This document shows positions 52,523-61,668 of a stretch of DNA of 64,000 nucleotides, piece after piece. A program made the translations under genes and the position numbers. The stretch covers positions 1,364,001 through 1,428,000 of the forward strand of contig NZ_CP071463.1 in the NCBI RefSeq assembly GCF_017352095.1, written 5' to 3'. The stretch's first letter is position 1. Each line of letters opens with the position of its first letter. Origin of the DNA: Natrinema longum. GTDB taxonomy: Archaea; Halobacteriota; Halobacteria; Halobacteriales; Natrialbaceae. A model generated the notes under the pieces. That model was given only the letters and a program-made list of their open reading frames with translations. It had not been told where the DNA came from and made no database searches.

Positions 52523-53761
52523 ATGACTCAGTACGTCATCATCGGTGACGGGATCTCGGGTAGCTCGGCTGCCGAGACCCTCCGGGAGGAAGACCCGGAC
52601 GCGAAGATTACCGTCATCACCGATGAGGGGGAGCCACTGTACAATCGGATCCTCATCAAGGAACACGCCAAAGGAAAGCTCCCCGAAGCCCCTATCTCGA
52701 TCCACGAGGAGGAGTGGTACGAGGACCGCAACATCGAGCTTTCGTTGAACACCTACGTTACGAGCGTCGATACCGACGCGAAGGTGGTCAATACCCACGA
52801 AAGCGGCGAGATTCCGTACGACAAACTGCTCGTCGCAACCGGTGGAACGCCGACACAACTGCCCGTCGAGAACAGCGACGCCGACGGCATCCACCACTTC
52901 TGGACGTTTCAGGACGCTCGTGGGATTCGCGAGCACGCGGAGCGATCCGACACCGGCGTCATCGTCGGTGCCGGCCTGCTGGGCATCGACTTCGCGGCGG
53001 TCTGTGGCGCACAGGGGATCGACGCCAACTACCTGATGCGTGGCGACCGATGGTGGCGATACGCGCTCTCGAGCGACGGCGCGGAGATCATGCACGAGGG
53101 GATGCGAGAGGTCGGCGTCGAACCCGTCTTCGATAGCGGGGTCGATCACTTCGAGGTCGACGACGAGGGACACGTCACGGCCGCGGTCGACCCCAACGGC
53201 GATCGCTTCGAGTGTGACTTCGCGGGGGTCGCTATCGGACTGAACTTCAACACCGAGTTCCTCCGTGGAGCCGGCATCGAACAGGACAACGGGATCGTCG
53301 TCGACGAGTACATGCAGACCAACGTCGACGACGTCTACGCCGCGGGCGATCTCACCCGCTTCTACGACGTCCTGCTGGGCGAACAGGGCCAGAACGGTTC
53401 GTGGGGCTCGGCCAAGGAACAGGGTCGCGTCGCCGCGGTCAACATGGCCGCCGACGAGGAAGCCGAAGCGTTCCAGTGGGTCTCTTCGTACTCGATTACG
53501 CACTTCGACTTCCCGTTCCTCTCCTTTGGCCACCCGACGCTCGGCGACGAACACGCCGAGCGCAAGTACAGCGACACCGAGTGGCGACGCATCGCGTTCA
53601 AAGACGGCCGGATCGTCGGCGGCGTCCTCATCGGCGACCTCTCGCCACAGAGCAAGTTCAAGCAGCTGATGCGCGAACAGCGCATCGTCGCCGATCAAGC
53701 CGACGTCCTCCTCGAGCAGACCGTCGACCTCGACGACCTCGCTGCGCCACAGGAACAGTAG
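52523..53761 (+). CDS. FAD-dependent NAD(P)H oxidoreductase
   Basis: The protein is 412 residues long. The first dinucleotide site is VIIGDGISGSSAAETL (the usual second Gly is Asp-flanked), then ATGGTPTQLP. The second (NAD(P)H) site is GVIVGAGLLGIDFAA. The FAD-end motif is VDDVYAAGDLTRFYD. It belongs to the rubredoxin/nitrite/ferredoxin reductase-like family. A distinct C-terminal domain of about 100 residues ends in QIVADQADVLL-like sequence. No redox partner gene is nearby. The promoter could lie in the 278-bp AT-richer gap upstream. Confidence 0.87.
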   Translation: MTQYVIIGDGISGSSAAETLREEDPDAKITVITDEGEPLYNRILIKEHAKGKLPEAPISIHEEEWYEDRNIELSLNTYVTSVDTDAKVVNTHESGEIPYDKLLVATGGTPTQLPVENSDADGIHHFWTFQDARGIREHAERSDTGVIVGAGLLGIDFAAVCGAQGIDANYLMRGDRWWRYALSSDGAEIMHEGMREVGVEPVFDSGVDHFEVDDEGHVTAAVDPNGDRFECDFAGVAIGLNFNTEFLRGAGIEQDNGIVVDEYMQTNVDDVYAAGDLTRFYDVLLGEQGQNGSWGSAKEQGRVAAVNMAADEEAEAFQWVSSYSITHFDFPFLSFGHPTLGDEHAERKYSDTEWRRIAFKDGRIVGGVLIGDLSPQSKFKQLMREQRIVADQADVLLEQTVDLDDLAAPQEQ

Positions 53762-54043
53762 CCGGCGTCCGGTACCGCGGTTCGAAATCAGTTTTTCCGT
53801 CGAGAGATCTCGATCGGTGCGTTGGGTCGCCGAAAGCGACCGGCAAGCCACACGGACAGCCGTTTCCGTTCTCCAGGATACCGCTGTCTCACCGGCGATG
53901 AGTCCGCCGGCACCCGAACTCCCGAGGTCCCAGCGGTTCGGGCCACCGCATCGAACGAACAACCGACAGGAATGTGACCCGAACGCGACCGTTGGCGGTG
54001 CACCGGGCGGAACTATTAAGTCCTATCAAGATATTTGGTAACG

Positions 54044-54292
54044 ATGTACATGGCAGCCAGTGAACACCGCAGTCGATCAGTACAACTCGAGACCGTCGAG
54101 GTCCGACTCGAGCCCGTCGAATCGGTCGGGGCGGATGCGACGGTTCGCCACATCGATCAACTCGGTTCGGGGACACTGGCCGCCGTCTATCGTGCCGCTG
54201 CGACGGACCGGACCGTATCGGTCGCCGAAACCGAACTCGAGCCGGGAGAAGTGATCGTCGCGACGGACTACTACCGCGTCGAACCGGTCTGA
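54044..54292 (+). CDS. Small conserved-looking hypothetical protein
   Basis: This 82-residue acidic protein begins MYMAASEHRSRSVQLETVEVRLEPVES. It contains no known motif; strand-like VEVRLEPV, and EPGEVIVATDYYRVEPV suggest a small beta-domain. The ATG at 54044 is supported by CTATTAAG at 54013-54020, 24-31 bp upstream. Function unknown. Confidence 0.6.
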   Translation: MYMAASEHRSRSVQLETVEVRLEPVESVGADATVRHIDQLGSGTLAAVYRAAATDRTVSVAETELEPGEVIVATDYYRVEPV

Positions 54293-54373
54293 GTTTCCAC
54301 GCCACCGGCCCTGTCGGCCTCGCTGAGCGCTCGTATCGAAGTCGTTTTCCCGCGTGCGCGCCTTCGATAGCGC

Positions 54374-54784
54374 ATGAACGGCGACAGCGACATGACACTG
54401 GCGTTCGAACTCGAGGCGCTCAAAGAGCTCGCCTCGCCCGAACGCGTGTTCGAAGACGCCAGAGGCTGGACCGAGTACATCGGCGTCGTCTCCGAGAAAC
54501 CGACCTACGTGGTGACGAACTTCACCCGGAAGAACCGCATCCGACAGGACTTCTTCTCCGGCCCACGCGGGAAAGCCGAGAGCCTCGAGGGCGTCAAAGA
54601 CCAGTTCGACACCGATCGCTACGTCTACATCGGTGCCAGCGACGAGGACGAAGAGCTCGCAGACTCGGTCGACTGGGAGTATCTCGCCGTCGAGGACGCG
54701 GCCGACGCGGCCGACTGGATCCTGGCGACGACGGCCGACGACGAGGACGACGACGCAGAGCAGGTCCGCGACGACTGGCCCTGA
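54374..54784 (+). CDS. Conserved haloarchaeal protein (DUF7124-like)
   Basis: This protein of 136 residues starts MNGDSDMTLAFELEALKELASPERVFEDARGW, followed by YIGVVSEKPTYVVTNFTRKNRIRQDFFSGP, a strongly conserved-looking block. It ends in an acidic tail. The family is DUF7124, from memory, present in most haloarchaea. A start at MTLAFE (54392) is also possible. Function unknown. Confidence 0.72.
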   Translation: MNGDSDMTLAFELEALKELASPERVFEDARGWTEYIGVVSEKPTYVVTNFTRKNRIRQDFFSGPRGKAESLEGVKDQFDTDRYVYIGASDEDEELADSVDWEYLAVEDAADAADWILATTADDEDDDAEQVRDDWP

Positions 54785-55104
54785 GACCGTCCTGACGAGC
54801 GCCCGCGATAGTTCGCCTCCGGTTGCCGCGTCGCGTCTTCTCGAGGTGTCCGTCGCGGCGTCGTTCGAACTCACGTTCGATGACGAGACGATATCCATTC
54901 GAATGGATAATTCGTTTGCAGTCACCGTCGGTCGAAGCGACCGCGGGTCGGACCTGCTTATTAGCCGTCTCAAACGTATTCGAGTCGGGCCGTTGTCAGT
55001 ATGTAATAAAGACGACAAGAATTATACTGCCTGCGGAGTACGAGCGAGTATGCAGACCGTCTCATCGACAGTGGCCGACGCGACGCCGGCTCAGAGGGGC
55101 GACC
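54785..55104. other. Intergenic region upstream of the ABC exporter
   Basis: These 320 bp contain the 18-bp perfect palindrome at 54892-54909 and AT-rich TATA-like stretches at about 55000-55025. No gene is evident. Confidence 0.45.
54892..54909. promoter_or_regulatory. 18-bp perfect palindrome upstream of the ABC exporter
   Basis: TATCCATTCGAATGGATA is a perfect palindrome, 196 bp before the ATPase start. Its length and symmetry suit a dimeric regulator. It may control the ABC exporter or the upstream gene's 3' end. Confidence 0.55.
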
Positions 55105-56022
55105 ATGGCGGCGATTGAACTCGAGGGGCTGACGAAACGGTTCGGCGACGTCGTCGCCGTCGATGGGCTGGATCTGACCGTCGAAGAAGGGGAGATCTTC
55201 GGCTTTCTGGGCCCCAACGGCGCGGGGAAGTCGACCACGATCGACATTCTCCTGGATTTCATCCGCCCGACCGGCGGGACCGCGACCGTGCTTGGACACG
55301 ACGCCCAGTCGGAGGGGTTAGCCGTCCGCGCTCGGACCGGCGTCCTCCCGGACGCCTACCACGTCTACGATCGGCTCACCGGCCGCCAGCACGTCGAGTT
55401 CGCCATCGAAATGAAAGGCGTCGACGACGATCCCGACGCGCTGCTCGAGCGGGTCCGTATCGCCGATGCCGCCGACCGGAAGGCCGGCGGGTATTCGAAG
55501 GGGATGCGCCAGCGGCTGGTGTTGGCCATGGCGCTGGTCGGCGACCCCGACCTGCTCGTCCTCGACGAACCCTCGACCGGGCTCGACCCCAACGGTGCCC
55601 GCGAGATGCGCGAGATCATCCGCGAGGAGAACGACCGCGGGACGACCGTCTTCTTCTCGAGTCACATCATGGAGCAGGTCGAGGCGGTCTGTGATCGCGT
55701 GGCGATCATCGATCGCGGCCGACTCGTCGCCGTCGATACGATCGACGGGCTCCGGGATTCGTCGGAGACGGGCGAGACGCTGTACGTCTACGTCACGGAA
55801 CTCGACGCGGACGTCGTCGAGCGCGTCGAACCACTCGCAGGCGTCGGGAGCGTGGCGATCGACGACGGCCGCCTGCGGGTGACGGTCGACGGCGTCTCGA
55901 AGTTCGCCGTCCTGCACGCCATCGACGAGGTGGCCCCCGTCCAGGACTTCTCGGTCGTCGAATCGTCCCTCGAGGATCTGTTCGTTCGCTACACCAACGA
56001 GGGACAGGAGGGAGCGGGATGA
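55105..56022 (+). CDS. ABC-2-type exporter ATPase
   Basis: The protein is 305 residues long. Walker A GPNGAGKST, Q-loop region, signature GYSKGMRQRL, Walker B LLVLDEPSTGLDP and the switch His in FFSSHIMEQVE are intact. The C-terminal extension of about 80 residues (LYVYVTELDADVVERVEPLAGVGSV) is the usual small domain of the DrrA/CcmA/NatA-like exporters. It overlaps the permease gene by four bases (ATGA), so the two form one operon and complex. The substrate is unknown. Confidence 0.93.
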   Translation: MAAIELEGLTKRFGDVVAVDGLDLTVEEGEIFGFLGPNGAGKSTTIDILLDFIRPTGGTATVLGHDAQSEGLAVRARTGVLPDAYHVYDRLTGRQHVEFAIEMKGVDDDPDALLERVRIADAADRKAGGYSKGMRQRLVLAMALVGDPDLLVLDEPSTGLDPNGAREMREIIREENDRGTTVFFSSHIMEQVEAVCDRVAIIDRGRLVAVDTIDGLRDSSETGETLYVYVTELDADVVERVEPLAGVGSVAIDDGRLRVTVDGVSKFAVLHAIDEVAPVQDFSVVESSLEDLFVRYTNEGQEGAG

Positions 56023-56891
56023 CCTGGCTCGCCGTCGCGAAGAAGGACTTCCGCGACGCCATCCAGTCGCGTGCCCTGTGGGCGCTCGTCGCCGTCTTCG
56101 TCGTGCTCTCGCTCGTCTCCACCTACGCGTACGTCGAAGCGCCCGCGCTGTTAGGGTCGGCGACGGAAGCGACGTTCGGCGGCCTGGTTTTCTTCACGAT
56201 CGGGTTCACCGGGCTCTTCGTACCGCTGGCGGCGATCGTCGTCTGTTACAAGTCCCTCGCCGGCGAGCGCGAACTCGGGAGCATCAAGCTGTTGCTCTCC
56301 TTGCCGACTACCCGAGGGCAGGTCTTCGCCGGGAAGGTCGTCGGGCGAGCGGCCGTCCTCGCGTTCGGGCTCGGCGTCGGGCTCGTCGTCGGACTCGGCT
56401 TTGGCTCCGCGTTGCTCGGTTCCCTCGACGCCGCCGCGCTCCTGGTGTTCGTGCTCGTCACGCTGGCGTTTACAGCCATCTACGCGGCGATCGTCGTCGG
56501 CATCTCGGCGACGACGGGGTCGACCTCGCGTGCGACGACGCTGGCGCTCGGGTTCTTCGTCGTCTTCGAACTGCTGTGGGACGTAATCCCGATGGGGATC
56601 CTTTACGTCGTCGAGGGGTTCTCGCTCCCGTCGACGATTCCCGACTGGGTATTTCCCGTCATGCAGCTGTCGCCGTCCTCGGCGTACCTCTCGACGATCG
56701 TCGCGCTGTTGCCCGATCTCGCCGACGTGGCCGGTGCCGACCCGACCCAGGCGGGGGCCGGCGTCGAGGTACCGGCCGACGCGGCCGAACCGTTCTACGC
56801 GAGCCCCGAGGTCGGCGTCGTCGTCTTGCTCCTGTGGCTCGTCGTTCCGTTCGCCGTCGGCTACTATCGGTTCAGCGCGGCCGATCTCTGA
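56019..56891 (+). CDS. ABC-2-type exporter permease
   Basis: This 290-residue protein has six hydrophobic helices. It begins MTWLAVAKKDFRDAIQSRALW and has the cytoplasmic CYKSLAGERELGSIKLLLSLPTTRGQVFAGKVVGRA, the typical coupling-helix region of ABC-2 permeases. It pairs with the preceding ATPase. The substrate may be a lipid, polysaccharide, drug or copper-related factor (NosY-like permeases share this architecture), but there are no neighbours to decide. Confidence 0.87.
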   Translation: MTWLAVAKKDFRDAIQSRALWALVAVFVVLSLVSTYAYVEAPALLGSATEATFGGLVFFTIGFTGLFVPLAAIVVCYKSLAGERELGSIKLLLSLPTTRGQVFAGKVVGRAAVLAFGLGVGLVVGLGFGSALLGSLDAAALLVFVLVTLAFTAIYAAIVVGISATTGSTSRATTLALGFFVVFELLWDVIPMGILYVVEGFSLPSTIPDWVFPVMQLSPSSAYLSTIVALLPDLADVAGADPTQAGAGVEVPADAAEPFYASPEVGVVVLLLWLVVPFAVGYYRFSAADL

Positions 56892-56982
56892 CGCGCTCAC
56901 GATCGCCGTCGTCCCCCTCCCTCGCTGCCGACCGATACGCCGAGTCGTCGCGCTTATGCCCGCCGCTTACGAAGGAAGGCCA

Positions 56983-57516
56983 ATGGCAGACCCCCGCGGT
57001 CCGGGTTCGGCTGTCGACGGCCTCGAGTTACCCTGCGGGGAGACCGTCGACCCCCACGAGATCGATCTCGGGATGCGCGAGTACAGTTGTCCCTGCGGTG
57101 ACGTCCACGCCGTCGTGACGGACGTCCACCCGCCCTCGCGCTTTTTCCCCGAATCGCTCGTCGCCGTCCTCCAGGAGACGATCGAGACGGACGACGAGTT
57201 CGAGGAGTTCGGCACGCCCCACCTGCTGGGTGTCGTTCTCGAGGAGTTCCCCGACGACGTTGTCGTCCACGACGCGAGCGACGACGGTGCCGTCGGCTAC
57301 ACCCTGCTGTGGATGACCGCGTTCGACGCCCGCCGACTCCACGAGGTCGTCGTCGAACTCGTCGTCGAACTGATGGAACACGCGATCAGTCACGCCGACG
57401 ACGACGCTGCCGTCTCGGAGTTCGAGTCCCAGATGCTCGAGTTCGACGTCGCGGAGTTCGTCGAGCAATACCGGCGAGAGCGGGACTTCGAGAGCGAGCA
57501 TGATCAACCCGTATAG
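56983..57516 (+). CDS. Conserved haloarchaeal protein (DUF5815-like)
   Basis: The protein is 177 residues long. A CPCG motif in REYSCPCGDVHAVVTDVHPPSRFFPES is the likely metal site, with His/Cys residues nearby. The rest is helical and acidic. The family is DUF5815, from memory. CTTATG at 56953-56958 supports the ATG at 56983; an in-frame ATG at 56956 is possible. This is the last GC-rich gene before the AT-rich island. Confidence 0.75.
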   Translation: MADPRGPGSAVDGLELPCGETVDPHEIDLGMREYSCPCGDVHAVVTDVHPPSRFFPESLVAVLQETIETDDEFEEFGTPHLLGVVLEEFPDDVVVHDASDDGAVGYTLLWMTAFDARRLHEVVVELVVELMEHAISHADDDAAVSEFESQMLEFDVAEFVEQYRRERDFESEHDQPV

Positions 57517-57655
57517 CTGCGATTACCCATCGTCTGCAAATGAGACGAGTAGTTCCCCGTCGAAGCAGGCGAAGCCGCGGAAACGGTGCTTTCAGCCTCA
57601 GTTTTATAGTATCCAGAGAAGAAAGTTATTTGACCGGTGATTCGTTTGACTAAAT

Positions 57656-59266
<1,611 letters not shown>

Positions 59267-59274
59267 GTATTTGT
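59267..59274. mobile_element. Target site duplication, left copy (GTATTTGT)
   Basis: GTATTTGT occurs directly before the left terminal repeat and again directly after the right one (60215-60222). This is the 8-bp target duplication of the IS5-type element. Confidence 0.9.
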
Positions 59275-60214
59275 GGCTGTGTTGAATCGCCATACAGCGG
59301 TGGATTTCACTGTTTGACGGCCCGCTTGATGTTATAGACGACACACATCAGGGTAATTTCACGGAACTCTCGATACCAAGTACGCGCTCGCACGGCGTAG
59401 CCGAGCGAGCGCTTGATTGCGGAGTTCACTGTTTCAGTCATTGACCGCTGAGCGTACCGATCGTCGTCAATACGGGCGTTGTGAGCGTGATCGTAGGGAG
59501 CGAAGATCCGGTGTTTGATCAGCGGGCGAATGTCGAGTTTGCGGAGCTGGTCGCGGAGCGCTTGCTTATCGTAGCCCTTGTCAGCGGCAAGGGATCGCAG
59601 ATCGCCCGCGTTCCGGCGGGCGATCTGCTCGGCGAGGTCTGCGTCGCTTCCTTCTAACGTCGTCGAGCAGTGAAGATCGAGAACAGCTTGCGTTGCTGTA
59701 TCGACGAGTTTTGTGACTTTGAGCGTTTGAACGCGGTAATTTGTTCGGTGGCAGTAGTGGCGGCTCGCACGATCACGTTCGTAGAATGTTGCGTCGATAG
59801 CAGCGTGTTCAGAGGTGTCGTGCAACTGCGCCGACTGGCGCAGTAGCACTCGACAGACACCCATTTCGATCCGATCAAACGCCTTACACAGCGTAGATGG
59901 AGCGGGGAGATCGGCCACGTCAAGGCCGATCTCCCCTGTTATTTGCGGCATTTCCTTCAACAGATCGATCGTCATCCGGTAGGACGTATCGAGGTAAATC
60001 CGGAGGCAATGCAGCGAAATGAGGGCATAGTCGGCGAATCCGCCGCCACCAGTTGGGGCAGCGGATTCGCCTCGTTCACCCGTAACTCTTTGTGCAATCG
60101 AGACGCAACGCTCGGTGAAGCGGGAGATTTGTGTCATGGACAACCAAATTTTCCCGCTTCAACTCCTTCGATTTACTGACCTTCCCCGACGCCGTCTAGT
60201 GATTCAACGCAGCC
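59275..60214 (-). mobile_element. Complete IS5-type insertion sequence, 940 bp
   Basis: The ends are defined by 29-bp imperfect inverted repeats: the left end begins GGCTGTGTTGAATCGCCATA and the right end, read inwards, GGCTGCGTTGAATCACTAGA; about 22 of 29 positions agree. Perfect 8-bp target duplications GTATTTGT flank it. One transposase gene occupies most of it. The size, ends, duplication length and DDE order fit the ISH1 branch of IS5. The element is GC-richer than the island around it, so it arrived separately. Confidence 0.92.
59307..60137 (-). CDS. IS5-family transposase
   Basis: The protein is 276 residues long from ATG at 60137 (a TTG at 60143 would add two residues). The catalytic triad is Asp115 (AAIDATFYERD), Asp186 (LAADKGYDKQ) and Glu235 (RSMTETVNSAIKRSLG), with the YREF...R-type DDE context complete. 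The N-terminal part (FADYALISLHCLRIYLDTSYRMTIDLL) contains the helical DNA-binding region. No frameshift or stop is visible, so the enzyme may be active. It lies within the 940-bp IS. Confidence 0.93.
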   Translation of the reverse strand: MTQISRFTERCVSIAQRVTGERGESAAPTGGGGFADYALISLHCLRIYLDTSYRMTIDLLKEMPQITGEIGLDVADLPAPSTLCKAFDRIEMGVCRVLLRQSAQLHDTSEHAAIDATFYERDRASRHYCHRTNYRVQTLKVTKLVDTATQAVLDLHCSTTLEGSDADLAEQIARRNAGDLRSLAADKGYDKQALRDQLRKLDIRPLIKHRIFAPYDHAHNARIDDDRYAQRSMTETVNSAIKRSLGYAVRARTWYREFREITLMCVVYNIKRAVKQ

Positions 60215-60222
60215 GTATTTGT
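60215..60222. mobile_element. Target site duplication, right copy (GTATTTGT)
   Basis: It matches the left copy at 59267-59274 exactly and directly follows the right inverted repeat. Confidence 0.9.
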
Positions 60223-60483
60223 AGACTCTTGTTCTAATTTCCTAAGTGGGATATTAAATCCAGCAACTTCAACCGAACCGCCAGAATTCTTTCGAGCGGG
60301 AATCTGTCCGGTTACTACTTCACCAGTCTCATGGGTTAGGGTATCATATGACAACCCTACCAAATCTCGTCCTTGATCATTTGTGGCAGCCCCTACAACC
60401 GGGATACTAGATAGGGTAGTCACCGATCCAATCCCAAGGTTCTGTAGTACTTTTCTTCTTTTCTGGCTATTATTTCCTGCCAT
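60223..60483 (-). pseudogene. Secreted protein gene, 5' part with Tat signal
   Basis: This is the N-terminal part of the IS-split gene. From MAGNNSQKRRKVLQNLGIGS it encodes a Tat-type signal (KRRKVLQNLGIGSVTTLSSIPVVGAA) and about 55 further residues to STNT; the reading frame then runs into the IS and stops at 60196. Removing the IS and one target copy joins ESTNT to DQEGSRY in frame, giving about 465 residues from this start. An ATG at 60522 would add 13 residues, but the Tat arginines favour 60483. Confidence 0.75.
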
Positions 60484-60589
60484 ATGGATATCTCCAATAG
60501 CAACTATAACAAATCCTTTCATTAAGGAAATCTAACTAGTTTCCACGCTCCTAAATGAGTGAAACTGATTTGATGGTTACTAGGTTGTT

Positions 60590-60823
60590 GCGTGTTTCAA
60601 GTGGCTGCTCGCACCGCAACTGCAGTCGCTGTCTCCCGCGGTCTTCCCGCAGTCGATGGCCCGGACGACGGGCAAGGAACTCCCGAAGACTCGGCTCGGA
60701 TGGGCCCAGCTCGGCACCCTGCTGGCCCTCTGTGGCCCGTTCATCTACTACCGTCTCTCCCATACCGAACTCGGTCGAACGCTCACCGCTCTCTTCGAAC
60801 CCGAGACGGAAGCGCGTCAGTAA
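60590..60823 (+). pseudogene. Truncated membrane ORF, possible gene remnant
   Basis: The frame opens directly after a TAG stop at the island edge and reads CFKWLLAPQLQSLSPAVFP, then MARTTGKELPKTRLGWAQLGTLLALCGPFIYYRLSHTELG, ending EPETEARQ at 60823. One membrane helix lies in the second part. No start codon precedes the first part, so it looks like the 3' remnant of a GC-rich gene cut when the island formed. It could instead be a small protein starting at ATG 60656 (55 residues). Family unknown. Confidence 0.4.
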
Positions 60824-60847
60824 GCGTCGTCGTACCGGCGTCCTGCG

Positions 60848-61098
60848 TTACTGTCGGTCTTGTACTGGAGTCGCCGTGACGACCGAACCGTCCTCGTCCG
60901 CCGTCGAGATTTCGAATCGGAGTCCACCCGCGTCGCTCTCGCTGACGGTGATCCGCCAGCCGTGGGCTTCGACGACTTCGAAGACGATCGCGAACCCGCC
61001 GTCGGTCGCCTCGATCGTGATCGTGACATCGCTTCCGACGCCCCCGACGGTGTCGGAACACGTGCCCGAAGAGGACGAGCAGGCGATCCTCGTCGGCC
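60848..61098 (-). pseudogene. Histidine-kinase ATPase-domain remnant
   Basis: Directly after the amphi-Trp stop codon, one frame reads ADEDRLLVLFGHVFRH, a decayed N box (compare ADxDRLxxLFENxFRNA). A frameshift follows. The next frame reads GSDVTITIEATDGGF, then AIVFEVVEAHGWRITVSES and FEIS, the last strands of a haloarchaeal kinase. The G1 and G2 boxes (DDGPG ... GTGFG) are missing, as if deleted between two similar phenylalanines. No intact kinase can be made. Confidence 0.65.
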
Positions 61099-61386
61099 CT
61101 ACTCGATTTCTAGGGGACCACTCCCGCCGTCTTCGGTCTCGGCGTTTTCGTCCCACTCGAGTTCGAACTCGACGCTCAGTTCGCCGGGACCGTCCGTCGG
61201 CCCCTCGCGTTCGGCTTTGACCTCGAACGTCGGGCTCGCCGGTGGGTTCAGCGTTACCGAGTCGGTACCCGTTTTCAGCGTGATCGCGTCTCCACTCTCG
61301 AGTCTGTCGGCGACCGTGCGGAGATACGACGCGATGTCGGCTCTGGGCTGGCTGCTTTCGGATTCGAACAGGACTTCTTCTGGCAT
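61099..61386 (-). CDS. Amphi-Trp domain protein
   Basis: This 95-residue protein starts MPEEVLFESESSQPRADIASYLRTVADRLESGDAITLK, the standard opening of the amphi-Trp domain. The second half (NPPASPTFEVKAEREG) is an amphipathic strand region, and the C-terminus is acidic. These small proteins are common in haloarchaea and some bacteria; their function is not settled. It is divergent from carB with a 282-bp gap. Confidence 0.85.
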   Translation of the reverse strand: MPEEVLFESESSQPRADIASYLRTVADRLESGDAITLKTGTDSVTLNPPASPTFEVKAEREGPTDGPGELSVEFELEWDENAETEDGGSGPLEIE

Positions 61387-61668
61387 ACGATAGTCGATAC
61401 GTCGTCCGAACCGATAAGTGCGTCTCTGCCTCGAGCGTCGTGTGACGGCCCCCGTCTCGTGACGGCGCGGCTCTCGATGACCTGCTGGGGGACTCGAGAG
61501 AGTGAGTGAGCTTCACACCCAGCCGGGAGAGATCGGTCGTTGCTGTGTGATATCGGGACGTATCGGGCGACCGCCCCGCCTCGAGTTCGAATTTCGAAAA
61601 GCCGTTTCGAGATTCGTACTGTATCGTGGGGCTTATTACGATGTGCGAACTCCGATTGGACAAGACAA

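Noticed and set aside
59326-60196. Alternative IS ends at GACGGC
   Set aside because: These would leave the transposase stop outside the element and give no target duplication, whereas 59275/60214 gives 29-bp ends and a perfect 8-bp duplication.
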